The notes under the pieces are model-generated. The model was not told the origin of the DNA and did not search any database. It was given only the letters and a program-made list of their open reading frames with translations. From NCBI GenBank assembly GCA_012845835.1, contig JABAKD010000023.1, positions 16,884,753 to 16,948,752 of the forward strand: a stretch of 64,000 nucleotides of DNA. The letters run 5' to 3'. Position numbers and translations under genes: made by a program. How positions within the stretch are numbered: position 1 is the stretch's first letter; every line of letters starts with the position of its first letter. Below, in pieces: positions 10,833 to 23,489 of the stretch. This stretch comes from Undaria pinnatifida. Lineage: Eukaryota; Sar; Phaeophyceae; Laminariales; Alariaceae.

Positions 10833-11419
10833 TATATATATATTAGTTCGCTTATCACATATGCACATCCTTACGTCTGCGGATATCTCCCGCCTCTGAC
10901 CGCCTTTCCGCGCGGTTTCTTCGCTGAGGCGTGCCCCCGCCTCGCCTGCAACCACCGGCTCAGCTGATCCGCCCGCTCGGCGCCGTAGCGCGCGCGCGAG
11001 GCCTCGACGTCGAGATCTACGACGAGATCTCCGAAAAATCGTGCCCTGTGAGACGTTTGGTGCGTAGTCTGCACACAGGGCTAATGTCTTCGAGTTATCT
11101 CTTCGGTACGTGTTCTCTGACCTTCGACACACGGGGGGGGTCGATTACCTGGCCGGCGTCGCCATTGTAAAGGCCACTAAGCGAGGTTTGTGCTAGGATC
11201 TGGGGAAGAAAAGTTCGTAATCCCCGAGAACACATGCCACCCAGGCGTAGTGGAGAACTGCGAACTCTCAAAAATTTTGAACCCCCGGTGGTCTACAGCA
11301 GCACGTATACATGTACATGATGCACAGCAGTAGCTGAAGCTATGATGAGCCTGCAGCATCACGAAGCTACAAATAAATGGTATATGCAGCTGTGGCCGCG
11401 CCTTTCTGCGTAGCAACGC

Positions 11420-13583
11420 TTCCTGGAGAAGGTGACATCCCGTGGTGTAGTTTGGTACTCCTGTGACCAAAACGTACAGGGGGATCCTGACTCCTGCCCC
11501 TTCACCGCGAACAAGTTTCGGTCCGAGCGCGACTCGACCAAGAAGCAGTCCAAGCTTATCTGTGTGGTCTGCATCCTCCCGGTCAACGGCGCCATCTCCA
11601 TCGGAAAGAAGCTTGACGGGGAGGTCGACGACGACGGCAAGCCAAGTAAGTATGGTATTTTTGCCCTTTCGTTTCTTTCCTCGGTATTTTTGCTATCGTA
11701 TAATAGCACAGTCGATACAACAGCAGTACAGCGCTTTTGCCCGGGGTTTTATTGCGCTGCTGTTGGATTGCCTGCCGGGTGTGATCATTTGATGCCTTGC
11801 ATCCTTCCACCGTCCAGCCGTGTCTGCATGCCGACGTGTGTCCCATTCTTTCAGCGCCCTCTGAGGGTATATTGCCAAACCGCACGACTGCTACTCTGTT
11901 GAGCGCCTACTTTTGATTGGTGTTTACTGCCTTCTTTTCCCCTACTGGTGTTTACTGGCTTTTTCCCCCAACTTTTCATTCCTACGATCGTATTTGTTTT
12001 TCGTCTCACTTCTGCAGCCTTGCGCCCTACTGCTGTAGTGTAAGTCGCCCCGTGCGTGACTCGTCTGATCCTCGCATCATTTCCTCGTCCTGCGTTGTCC
12101 GCCTGCCAGCGTGTGTGCCCTCCTTTGAGCGTATTATTTTGTGTGCTGTATGTACCGACGGTATGGCGAACGTTTATTCCTTTGCGAAAACGCCCTGCTG
12201 CGATTTCACTGGCTTTGTTCCGCTTTTACCTGCTTTTTTTTTCACGTTTACTCGTAGGGCGTCCGTCTCTTTTCTGCTCTGTAATCGCATCCTTTCGTCG
12301 TCCTTCCGGGTTAGCCTGCGTATATGTTTCTTCGGCACCATCACAGCCCTCTTTCGTGTCGTATCAAAGGCACGTTGAAATTAAAACACTTGCCAACCCG
12401 CCTGAATACTACTGCTGTTGCTGTTTTTGTTTCTTTTTCAGGGGACTCATACTTGCTTTATTTCCCGCGTCCGTCTCGTTTTTGCTTTTTTCTCGTGTCT
12501 GTCTCGTTTTTTGCTTTCCGTCCGTATACTTGATCCAAAGAGTACGAGAACTTGCACGTACACTTCGAGGACTGCGCTGGCCGGAGGGTCACGAACGCTT
12601 CCGGGGAGGAAGTTTTCGCCAGCGGGGCCTCGGCCACAGAAGACCTCATCGGAGTGAGCGACAATTGCCTGTGTCCAACTGCATCTTTCACACGAGTATA
12701 TTTATAAACGCCTGTGTTCTACATGATGTAACACATATTGCTCACAGCTGTTGTTTTTTTTAATTTTTCTACGAAATATTATAAAAAATGAAAATACACT
12801 CCAGCTGTGAGATCGAAGATTTCGTCGAAACTCATCTTTGCAAGCTGTGTGTGATACTCCGATCGCGCGCATTACGAGTTGTGTGTCCTCAGTATATAGG
12901 TCGGCGACTCCCCTTACAACTACAGTGTAGCTATCAGGGTCAACAGGATGATTTTAGTCAGTCTGTACGCGGAAACTATAAAACCCGTTTCTGAGGGGGA
13001 CAAAATCTGACAGCTGTGAAGGGAAATGTATCCTTTTATCAAGTGAATTTTTCTAATATTGTATGCATCTTTCATACGAGTATATTTATCGGTTGAGTCA
13101 ACACATATTAGATGCATCTTCATACGAGTATATATTACTGTTTATAATATTCCCCTCCCTACGCATGATTTCACACAGGAACTCTGCATATGCTACGACC
13201 CAACGCACACGTTCGACCACCTCCGCGACGGGTGCACTGGCCAGATCGAGGACGGCCAGCTCGTGGTCAAGGGGTGGGCCAACGCCGACATTCCGGAGCC
13301 GTTGCACCTGCGTTGCGCTAAGCGTCTCTGGGCGAAGAAGGTACGCAGTCATCGTAGATTTCCATCATGCCGCCTTCCGTCTGTTGTGTAGGTCTGGCTC
13401 TTTTCTTTATAACATATGATCACACTCCTTATTTTTCCTGTGTTGCGCTCTTCCCCATGTTCGTCTTGACAGCGCCAAGAGCTCGTGAACGAGAAGAAGT
13501 TCCTGCGCAAGACGGGAGCCTCCGCGGAAAGTGAGGCGAAGAACCCCTCTGCCTTGGTCCCCTCCGACTTCGCCGACTTTTGA
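11420..13583 (+). CDS. Cysteine-rich zinc-finger accessory gene, second type, 5'-truncated
   Basis: Four exons: 11420-11645 (donor GTAAGT), 12541-12653 (GTGAGC), 13179-13340 (GTACGC) and 13473-13583 (TGA). Intron phases are 1, 0, 0. The product of about 200 residues has SCPF and KLICVVC ribbon/finger cysteines, an HFEDC pair in exon 2, an ELCIC start to exon 3 and an LHLRCAKRLW end. This gives two C-x(1-2)-C...H-x(2-3)-C fingers, then a basic coil and an acidic tail (PSDFADF). No in-frame ATG precedes exon 1: the frame runs back into a TAG in element E. The first finger and ribbon are therefore present, but the N terminus was lost at the E junction. It is clearly divergent from the 3.3-kb-unit gene yet shares its plan. 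Confidence 0.6.
12785..13017 (+). repeat. Dispersed repeat H inside intron 2
   Basis: The sequence starting AAAATACACTCCAGCTGTGA and ending GACAAAATCTGACAGCTGTG also occurs in reverse at 45010-45260. Its end portion recurs at 39540-39650 (minus). More distant relatives, sharing CAGC(T/C)GTGAG and TTGCAAGCTG, lie at 17285-17398, 28690-28790, 37010-37055 and 47140-47205. It is short, non-coding and commonly next to the CTTGTA end of another element. Confidence 0.6.
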
Positions 13584-13739
13584 AGATCCAAAAGGTTAGT
13601 CGTTTACCATCTCATATTTGGCTTTCATTAGCCCTGATACTGGCTTATATTAGCCCTGATACTGGCTTTTCATAGCCCTGATCATTGTCATTCCAACACC
13701 GAGTTTTGGTGACCCACTTTACGTTGCATCCCGCTTTTG

Positions 13740-15463
13740 ATGCCAACCCACCTACCTGACCACTTACCTACTGATAACTTTGAAGTTCAAACTCAGTCAC
13801 GCCATGAAGTTACGCCTGCTGTAACACGATCTAGAAGCGCGTGTGCTGTTACACAAGATGATCCCCATAGACCTGCTTCCAACTCTACTGAAACCTCTGA
13901 AAGCCAATCTCAGCCACGCCACGCAGTTACGCCTGCTTTCACACGATCCAGATGTGCATGTCCTGTCAGACGAGCTTCTACAAGCGCATGTGCTGTTACA
14001 CGAGATAAACCCCATAGACCACCTTCCAACTCAACTGAACCCTCTGATGGCCAATCTCAGCAACGCCATGAAGTTACGCCTGCTGTCACACGATCCAGAA
14101 GTGCTTGTGCTGTAAGGCGAACTTCCAACACACATGATACCTCTGAACGCCACAGAAAAACTAACGTTGCAGCTAGACGAGCTTCCAAAGCTCGCCGCCG
14201 CCGCGCTGCACGTACGGCCATTCTCGCAGCTAGACGTTTACGTACCCAACCAACACGTCAAGCTGATGACGATTCAGCAATAATTCGCGATCATTTTACA
14301 CGCATGCGAGCTCCTCGCCACCCGACCCTTCCACCTCCTGCCTCCAACGCTCCTCTTATTTCCCCGAAAGGTATTCAAGAGTTCAACTCAATGAGCCATA
14401 TTCCAGACTCTAATATTTTCGAAAACACCGTTCTTACACACGAAGATAACTACGTTTGCCCGCACTGCGGCGCAATGTTGTGGAAAGAAGAACGAAAAAA
14501 TAAATACAACTGTTGCAAAAACGGCGAATATGCGACACACCCTTTACGACCTATTCCTGCTGATGTATGGGATATATTTTACTCTTCGGAATTCAGTCGC
14601 AATCAACGAAGGTATAACTCTCTGTTCTCTTTCATCGCCCTCGGGGCAGGCGGAATGGACAAAAGAACATGGACCAACCCACCCCCTCCTTCAATGCTTA
14701 CTATGCATGGCAAAGCGTACCATCGAATTTTCGACCTCCAAGAGCAGTACGAAAACCTAACTGTTGGCAACACTGCTCGCCTTTATATATATATATGACT
14801 CCGATTTTACTCAGCTTCTGTCATGTGCCTCATTTCCCCATCTCATGTTCTCAACGGCATTCCTCATGCTGCGAACGTTGTCTATGACCCTTTTGTAGAA
14901 GCTGCTACTGGAATTGTTCGCCAAATTCCACCCTTACCCCCCTTTTTATACCCCCTTCGTCTTTTCATCCACCGTCATTACCGCCTACGCCTTCATGGTC
15001 TATTTGCCACGAATTTGGTGACGGATCTTGCGGATTTCGTGCTCTCGCACGTGCTCTTCTTGGTGACGCTAACCTTCACTCCCAGATTCGACAAGAAATT
15101 GTTCAGTACCTCGATGCTAACCGTCACATTCATACATTTCAAGCAGCAATTACATCTGGCATTGGCATTGAAAACTTGCCCATTCTCGGTGAGCCCCCAT
15201 GTCTTTACCAATCGTACGACCACTACCTTGAGCTCATGTCCAATCCTGCAACCTACATGGGACACCCTGAGATAATCGCTGCTCAGCTAAAGTACGGCAG
15301 GACAGTGCACGTTTCTTTCGCTGGATCGCCCCTGCCCATCGTGCCAATTGCCTACACCGACACCATCCACCTACTCTTCAACCCAATATCCAAACATTAC
15401 GACTCGCTAACTATTACCTTCCCACCATCCGTTGCACTCGCCAATCCTCTTCCAACAGGTGCC
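13740..15463 (+). pseudogene. Collapsed Helitron Rep/helicase-OTU gene
   Basis: An ATG at 13740 opens a frame to 14798. It has three Arg/Ser-rich repeats of about 45 residues (RHEVTPAVTRSRSAC type), a basic stretch, then the Helitron N-terminal zinc motif CPHCGAML...CC and SRNQRRYNSLFSF, matching the intact protein at 52867-57777. A (TA)n run at 14783-14797 shifts the frame just after NTARLY. About 25 bases later the sequence jumps to the extreme C terminus (LNGIPHAANVVYDPF). The whole Rep nuclease and Pif1 helicase, some 1270 residues in the intact protein, are missing. After another frameshift near 14950-14990 a complete OTU-like domain remains: GDGSCGFRALA (Asp/Cys) and KHYDSL (His). It ends at a stop after 15463. 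Confidence 0.85.
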
Positions 15464-15469
15464 TAAGTG

Positions 15470-17154
15470 CTCCCTACATCGGTGTCCTCCCAACATGTGC
15501 TCGCTACTTCGGTGTGCTACCGACATGACTTCTCTCTCTACCCTTCGCCTTCCACACTCGGCCCTGTAGCTGGCGATTACTTTTGTAATCCAGTCTTCAT
15601 TTACATGGGCGTGCTTCCTACACGACACCCCGCCCTTTCCTTCGCCCTCCGCGCTCGGGCGTATCGACCTTGAGGATTGCCTTCAGCACCCTTATATATG
15701 TACATCGTTATTAGTGGTAGGCGGTGTCAGTGTTCCACTTCGTGTGTTTACACCGTCGTCTTTGTTGCGTAGAGTTTGACTCCTTCCTCCTCGACATTTT
15801 AGGTTTATTGTCTTCACTTCCTTTGCGTTCATACTCATGTTTCCGTAAGTAGCCCTTTCATTTTTTTGTGGTGCAGTCCGGTTTGACCTGTTTTCGCCCG
15901 CTGCCGCTTCCCTTAGTTCTGTTGTGTTACGCGGTTGGAAATAGTGTTTCATCCATGCCGTCGTGCACATTGTGTCATTTATCGGATGTACAGCTGTTCT
16001 TGCTGTCGTGCTAGTTGTGCGTTTTTCTCTGGAACCCTTCCCATCCAGTTGTTCTTTGCTCCGTTGCTCGTCGCATCCTTCGTCATCGGTTGCCGCCTTG
16101 ACACATTTGCTTCCTTCCCTCCGTTATACTCCAAGCGTAGCCAGTTGTCATTAGTGTGGGCTGGATGATATGCTTTTCGTCCATCCAATACAGCTTTTCT
16201 TGCTGTCTTCCTCGTTGTACCTTTTTTAGTACAACCCTTTACGTGCAGTTTTACGTTGCTCCGTACCTTTTCACACCCATCAAACTCGGTTGCGGCCCTG
16301 TCGTCTTCCCCCCCTTCCGTGGATTTTAGTCCGAGTCCGACCGGTTCATTTGATGGTGTTGTGTCTAGTGGTTCTTACAATCAGCTTTTCATGCTTTCGT
16401 CCTAGTTGTGCGTTTTCTGCCTGCCTAGGTTCTAGTCTAGCAAGTTGTCATTAGTCTAGCAAGTTCTCATTAGGGTCGTTGAACCTTTTAGTCTAAGTCT
16501 AGCCAGTTGTCTTTAGTGTCGCTTCAACGTTCTTGCCTCGGGTGCTTGCGTTGCTCCGAAGCTCTGGACGTTCATCTAAGTTTTGCCAGTTGTCATTAGT
16601 GTGGCTTGAAGATTTTAGTTTCTAGACAGTTGTCATTAGTGTGGGTTGAACGTTGTTGTCTCAGGTGTTTCAAAACACACAGCTTTTCTTCATGCTGTCG
16701 CGCAAGCTTCGCGTTCCCGGTAATGCTTTCCATTCCGTTGTTCAGTTTTGCCAGCTTGCCGTGATTTCAGTTTCATCCTTCAAGTTGTGCCCCCCCCTTG
16801 CATGATTTTTTTTTGCTGGAGCATTCTGCTTGCGTCATTCCTTCTTAGCGATGCCTTCCGCATTTCTCTCTTCGTGCGGTTTCAAGGGGGCTCTCCTTCA
16901 CGTTAATGCAATAAATATTTATTCCCATATTCTTCTCCCTTCACTGGGTTCCATTATTTGCCCATCGCTTCCTTCTCGGTGATGCCTTTCCTCAAACGCT
17001 CATCACCTCATTGTCATGCGTGCCTTAGATTTTCAGTTCCGTACATTTGACGACCGGCGCCGGGCGGGCATTTTGTCGGCGCCGACCGCTGCCGTCGTTG
17101 CGGGGGCACGCCTCAGCTATTTATTGCTTTGTTTATGATACGCACCATACGTAG
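15470..17154. other. Gene-free cargo interval of the composite element
   Basis: No gene seen. Loose repeats of CCAGTTGTCATTAGTGTGG occur between 16135 and 16650. A 17-base piece of element E (CGGGGGCACGCCTCAGC, 17100-17116) appears in the opposite orientation to the flanking E ends. The sequence is pyrimidine-rich and may represent decayed untranslated or intronic sequence. Confidence 0.35.
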
Positions 17155-17284
17155 TATATGAATTAACAAACTTCGTCTAACTCTTGGAATTACTTCTTAC
17201 CCTCTTAATATTTACTATCCTGCGCTGCGACCGGCGGCCGTCCAGGCCGCCGGCGTAGCCCCTTGTATATTATAAAATTTATTT

Positions 17285-17398
17285 TCAAGGACATCAGCCG
17301 TGAGTTTGACGAATTTCAGGTCAATACTCATATTTGCAAGCTGCGTTGTTGGTACTCGTAATATACCATATGAGTGAGTTTTTATTGGGGGTTGTCTT
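17285..17398 (+). repeat. Repeat H, abutting the truncated inverted unit
   Basis: The stretch TTTTCAAGGACATCAGCCGTG to about 17398 matches 28690-28795 in reverse orientation. It begins about 20 bases after the CTTGTA end of the composite and ends exactly where the inverted 3.3-kb unit is cut off. It probably marks the breakpoint. Confidence 0.55.
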
Positions 17399-19242
17399 AT
17401 TGTTCCGTACTACTCTATTACTGCTGCTATCAATACTATTACGACCGACGTGTACTGCGATTCCTGGAGAGGTTGCGCACCCTACTTGTACACGTTAATA
17501 CAAAGAGTTCCTGTGGTTGTATGAAAAATGAGTAACAAGTAGTAGTACACCGCGTCACTACATGAACAACTCGCTAACCCCAATCACGGGACTGCTCTCG
17601 AGCACCACCCAGGTTAACTTCAGCTTCTGTTTACTGCTATATATCAACCTCAAGTGTGTACTGTACTGCGACTGGTGCTGATGGTATCATGCTGCTGTGT
17701 TATTTATCACTGCATGGACCATTTGTACAACCCTGGCTGACCCCCGTGATGGGACTTGCCCGTTTTCATTGCGTCTTACATGTATAGATACCACGTAGTC
17801 GTAGTCGTACATCCAAAAAGTGTGTTTATATCACAGCACAAAGCGTCACTGCATGGACCACTTGTTCAACCCCCGCTTACCCCGATGACGGGACTGCCCC
17901 GTACTCGTAGTCGTACATACATGAAGTGTGTTTGGTTGTACGTTGTACAACCCCCGCTTACACCCCGATGACGGGACTGCCCCGTACACGTACTCGTACA
18001 CACAAAAAGTGTGTTTGGCTGTACACATGAAAAAGAAATCACAGCACGCCGCGTCACTGCGTAGACAACTAGTACAACATGCTTACCCCGACGACGGGAC
18101 TGCCCTCCGTGACCACCAAGGCGAACTTGAGTTTGTTCAGGCTACGCGTCCCCAAGCACAGCTTCCACACCGTGTAGTAGTTCGACCACGCTGCTGGTGT
18201 AGCACACACATGCTACAGCAAACGTTGCAGACAGGCACACAAGGTCAAACAATGTAAATTTCAATGTGCATCATTATTGGAAACAGGATTCGCTTGAGTT
18301 CACCAACACCCAAAACCACATAGTCTATTGCGCACAACTTGCAGCACACTCAGCCAACACTCAACGCAGCACTACCGAAAATACAGGGTGTTGACATCTA
18401 GTGTCTTACCTATGTCGCACGGCGCTGAACACACTGACAACGGGAACAAACTCTCAGCATCAGTAGTATAGTAACTGACAGCAAACATCACATTCCAACA
18501 ACACAAAGAAATGAAACTCACGTTTCGTCAAGCTCTCAGCTCCTTCGTTAGGGACGCCGATCGAAGGTGAATCACAGGTGCCCGCGTCACACCAGTCACA
18601 TACACGAGGGTTGTCGCCGCTTCCCCAGTGCTTCTTGTGAAGGTTATGAAAAGCTTGGCAAGTGGAAGGGTCGTCACTCACGGCCGGTGTCGCAGACAGC
18701 GTACTGGGAACTCCTGTTTTTTCTATTTCGTGCGATGAGGAAGCCGTCACAACCCTTGCTCGGGCACGGCCAATCAGGATTGCCAGAAGAAGCTGAGTCC
18801 CGTTCTTGCCCGACCAGCATCCACACGCCTGATCCTGACCCTCCACCACCCCCACTGTTGGCGGAGCCTCCTCCCGCACAAGCCTTGGTCCGCTTCGCAA
18901 ATTTCAACTTCAAATTGTTATTGCCGATCCGGCAAATTTCAAATTCAATTTGTTTGCAGCCGTCAACGGCAATTCCCTCTCAACAGCCGGCAATTGGCCA
19001 ACTTCAAATGTAAAAAGTACAAAAAAGAAGTTGCTGAAAGAGCGAAATAAAAACATGACAGAGCAAGCAGGAAAAAGATCAGAGAATGAGAGCCAAGAAT
19101 TACAGGAAAAGCAAGGAAGGCATGGAACTTCGGGACGGTTCTTTTCCCCAGCAACTAATTTTCTTTTCGGCAATTACGGGCTGAGAAGGGCTGAGAGAGG
19201 GGAGGATATGCTGAGCGAGACCTCCGAGGGGGTTGAGGTCTA
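17398..19242 (-). mobile_element. Inverted, 3'-truncated 3.3-kb unit (mirror of 7520-9400)
   Basis: On the minus strand it begins at TAGACCTCAACC (19242), with the same hairpin as unit 3, and runs through the zinc-finger exons 1 and 2 and the intronic donor-repeat array. It is cut at about 17398, in the equivalent of position 9410 of unit 3. It carries the same exon 1 frameshift as unit 3. Confidence 0.75.
18087..18913 (-). pseudogene. Zinc-finger accessory gene exons 1-2, inverted copy
   Basis: Exon 1 lies at about 18913-18522 (minus) and carries the extra base and GTGAGT seen in unit 3 (near 18675), so the CDTC pair is broken. Exon 2 lies near 18087-18175. It has an extra CTG at its acceptor (CACCAGCAGCG) and a CAC-to-TAC change that removes the finger histidine. 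Exons 3 and 4 are absent because the unit is truncated. This copy cannot encode a full protein. Confidence 0.6.
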
Positions 19243-19819
19243 GCTATTTAAGTTTACAAGGGCTTCGCTCGCGGGCGGCTGGGCGCCGCCCGCTACGCTT
19301 GCGGAAGGAGGAACAGACATTCAGTAGAAAGGCGGAAAAGAAGCACAAATGGCGCAACTGGCGACTTGAAAATGCCAAGAGGTCCATATATAGTACAACG
19401 GTACAGGATAGAGACGATTATGATTATGAGTTTGTTATTATCATCCATTCGCCCAGTCCATGATGGGCACGTCGGAGGACTTGCTTGGCATATCCTTCCA
19501 CCTCTCAGGTAGCACCTGTACACTTCTTATTAATAGCTCCCTCTAAGTCGATCATCAGTAATAAATTATCGCAGACCCTAAACACCAGGCACGCGCTTGT
19601 CAAGGATAGAGACAGGAAAACTACAACTTAAGATGTAAAGGAGCAGAGTGCCAAAAAAAACATGCTGGAAGCAGGAACTTGAACGCACACACCGCAAACA
19701 TGTGAAGTACATTTGTAGTCCTGAAAGACGAAGAGCACGCATTTAGGCATAGTTCTCAAAAAACGATGCTGGTATAATAAACCACAACTTAACGTTCTAT
19801 AAAGAACGTGCTGTCAACA

Positions 19820-21800
19820 TTACTTCCGAAGGAGCATGCAGGCTTGCTTGGACTCTTCCTCCTCAGCGGAGGTACCCAGCACCTTGCACTCTTGTTTTTC
19901 GTCGATGATCTTGTGGATCTGTCCACAAACGTTGAAGCATGGCGGGAGGACGTCGATAAGTATGCGTAAAAAAGTATTGGTACTTCTCTCCAGCAGACGT
20001 CGTAACCATCCATATTATTGGAGCTCCTTTCGTTGTTAGTAATTGTTGTGGTATTGTTGTACTTGCTCTTGGTACTCGGAAAAAGAGCCGCACTTCATAG
20101 ACTATATCCGCACGCCATCCCCTAGTCTTGAGCAAGAGACATGGATGTCTCGACTCGTGACACACAGGACGCAAGATAAGAGTAGAACGTACCTCGATGT
20201 CGAACGCCCTCGTGGCACCGTGGGAATGGACTGCGGGATGTATATCGAGCAAGCGGTCGCCTGCCTTCTTCAGGAGGTCACCGATCTTGATGTTGCCGGT
20301 GCACTTCGTGTTTATGTCCTCGCCGACTTGGCGGCCCTCGGCGGCTGCTTCGCAGGGCTTCTGCAAACGACAACAACGGATGGGAATACCTTGCGGTCAG
20401 TGAATGTTCAAAATAGTAAGGCCACGTAGCTGTCGTCGATTTCCAAAGTTTGAAAGGAAGTCGTACAATGTAACACTGTTGTAATGAAAGCGGTCGTTTA
20501 TGGGCAAAGCCCTGCCTGGTACCACAACGTTGCTAACACCTATGAAACCACAACTGGGACAGGAACGAACGGGATTCACAGCAGTCGCAACTGGTAAGCG
20601 TAAGCCCCGGTACACTGCTATATAAGGCCTACCGGCGGAATACCGACAACGAAGGGTAAGAGACAGTACCTGCTGTATATATTGTTCGGTACTACTCAAT
20701 TACTGCTGCTATCAACACTATTACGACCGACGTGTACTGCGATTCCTGAAGAGGTTGCGCACCCTACAAAGAGTTCATGTGGTTGTATGAAAAATGAGTA
20801 ACAGTAGTAGTACACCGCGTCACTACATGAACAACTCGCTAACCCCAATCACGGGACTGCTCTCCAGCATCACCCAGGTTAACTTCAGCTTCTGCTTACT
20901 GCTATATATCAACCTCCAGTGTGTACTGCGACTGGTGCTGAGGTATCATGCTGCTGTGTTATTTATCACTGCATGGACCATTTTTACAACCCTGGCTGAC
21001 CCCCGTGATGAGACTTGCCCGTTTTCATTGCGTCTTACATGTATAGATACCACGTAGTCGTAGTCGTACATCCAAAACGTGTGTTTATATCACAGCACAA
21101 AGCGTCACTGCATGGACCACTTGTTCAACCCCCGCTTACCCCGATGACGGGACTGCCCCGTACTCGTAGTCGTACATACATGAAGTAAGTGTGTTTGGCT
21201 GTACGTATGAAAAAGAAATCGCATCACACAGCGTCACTGCATAGGTCTACTCGTAGACCTGAGTACTTGTACAATTCCCGCTTACACCGCGATGACGGGA
21301 CTGCCCCGTACACGTATCATACTCGTACATGCAAAAGTGTGTTTGTACGCATGAAAAAGAAATCACAGCACAACAACAGAAATGTAACTCACGTTTCGTC
21401 AAGCTTTCAGCTCCTTCGTTAGGGACGCCGATCGAAGGTGAATCACAGATGTCCGCGTCACACCAGTCACACACACGAGGGTTGTCGCCGCTTCCCCAGT
21501 GCTTCTTGTTAAGGTTATGAAAAGCTTGGCACGTGAAAGGCTCGTCACTCCTGCAGGTGTCGCAGACAGCGTACTGGGAACTCCTGTTTCTCCTATTTCG
21601 TGCGATGAGGAAGCCGTCACAACCCTTGCTCGGGCACGGCCAATCAGGATTGCCAGAAGAAGCTGAGTCCCGTTCTTGCCCGACCAGCATCCACACGCCT
21701 GATCCTGAACCTCCACCACCCCCACTGTTGGCGGAGCCTCCTCCCGCACTAGCCTTGGTCCGCTTCGCAAATTTCAACTTCAAATTGTTATTGCCGATCC
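19820..21800 (-). pseudogene. Zinc-finger accessory gene, inverted copy lacking exon 2
   Basis: Exon 1 is about 21800-21393 with the CDTC pair intact, as in unit 2. Exon 2 is deleted. Exon 3 is 20360-20193 and exon 4 is 19918-19820 (TAA, as in unit 2). Exon 3 has changes KCTGNIKIGD and HPAVHSHG relative to unit 2. Exon 1 ends in phase 1 and exon 3 begins in phase 0, so direct joining would shift the frame. The copy is treated as non-functional. Confidence 0.6.
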
Positions 21801-23489
21801 GGCAAATTTCAAATTCAAATTGTTTGCAGCCGTCAACGGCAATTCCCTCGCAACAGCCAGCAATTGGCCAACTTCAAATAAAAGTACAAAAAAGAAGTTG
21901 CCGAAAAGACGTATTTAAGCCTGACGATATGCCTATATTTTTGGCTCTAAACCAAATTAAGCCCTATCGTGTTTTAAATGTCTAAAAAGTAGGTCTATTT
22001 TATCGACCTAACGACCACGGCAGACCACGGTGAGATGTGGATTTTCCCAAAATATGCACTTGGGCACATTTTGGCCCAAGTGCATATTTGAAGCAATTTT
22101 CCGAGTATTTTCCAGCAAACAACAGCATTTCAGACGACAAAAGCTCGAGGCAACAACAGACACTCTGCACAGCAGCACAGCGCAACACCCACGCAGTAAT
22201 TGCAACGCTCAACCTAGCAAGCCGCTTGGTGTATCCCCAACCCGGGTTAATCAACCTGCGTGTACAACACCATCAGGAACGTTGGCGATGGTCAGAGGCG
22301 TCCCACTCTCGTGGAGCGGCATGCCTCTACGAACTATTACTTGAAAAGGAGCCCTTGTTCATTCACGAGAACCGAGCGCGCACACACACAACACAACACA
22401 CCACAAAACAAAAACAACACAGCACAACACACAGACAACCAGCACCCCAACAGCCAACCCAACTACAGCACAACTAGCCGGTGGAAAACGCCCGCGAGAC
22501 TCCTCCTACCCTGGCGTTCTCTGCGGTCAGAGAGCTGGGACTCTGACATAGTTCGTCGCGCGCTCGCGCTCCTGCTCTCTCGTCCTGAGGCTTTAATTTT
22601 TCGATGACACATTTTTTTTTGTTTGGTTTTTGTGCCCGACGTAGCGCATGGCCGGAGCTGCTGCAGTTTACAACCCTTGCCTCTTTCCCGCGAATGCCTA
22701 CATTTCGAGGGTGGAAATTTGATCCGGGTTGAGGGCCAGTCCTGCTGTGCTGCTGTACTGACTGCCACACTGAGGCACACCGAAGGCGGCAGACGCCTGC
22801 GAGGTATCCTACATATGAAGCGAGTATGGAGTACGAAGCACTCACTCAATGTTTTTGCCAGGCACCAGTTATTTGTTTTGGCCGTTTGTTCAAGCTCGCA
22901 CAACTGTAGTAGCATGGGCAGGGGAGGGTCTTTCTCGAAGTTTCCACCCACTCATGTGTGTGTGTGTGTTCTTCACATTAACCCCCTTGGGGCCCACTCG
23001 AACAGCCGGGAGAATATGACGAGACCGGTCTACTCGGGAAGAAACGGTTACATTTTATCTGTTTGCTAGATTTTCAAAACCTTGGCTTCTGAGTGTGCAC
23101 AGACTCGACGAGTAAGCAGTCCAACCTTGTAATGTAGCCGCCCAAACCCCGCAACCAGAGCTCTGTTGGAACCGTTCTTCTACTCGTCGACATCCAGCAC
23201 ACCCAGTGTCCGTACTGATTCTTCACCCTAGAAAGATCAGCTCTGTGGTCACAAGCTACGACACAGAGATAATGCATCGTAATGCATTCGACAACGCAAT
23301 GTCATGCCCTAGTACTGGGTACGACAGGCACAACATACATACGTCAGCAACAGAAATATATTGGAAGAGAGAAATACGAAATAAACAAAAACAAAAACAA
23401 AATAATAATAAGAAAGCAAATAAAAACAAAGATAAAAATAAAACAAAAAATGAAACAAACAAAATGAAGGGGAAATCGAAGAAACAACC

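Larger units (their letters stand above)
10843..17265 (+). mobile_element. Composite Helitron-like element with E termini
   Basis: The left end (10843 to about 11419) matches element E from TTAGTTCGCTTATC down to GCGTAGCAACGC. The right end (about 17155-17265) matches the last 110 bp of E, including the CCGGCGGCC hairpin and CCCCTTG. Between them, in place of E's middle, lie on one strand a zinc-finger gene fragment (11420-13583), a collapsed Rep/Hel-OTU gene (13740-15463) and 1.7 kb without genes. The left junction is sharp: E continues AGAGCGTCACC while this copy continues TTCCTGGAGAAGG. I read E as a deletion derivative of this kind of element, or this one as an E that acquired cargo. Confidence 0.75.

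Noticed and set aside
22463-22951. 162-residue minus-strand frame inside the TIR transposon
   Set aside because: No transposase motif, strongly mixed composition and no supporting start; not called.
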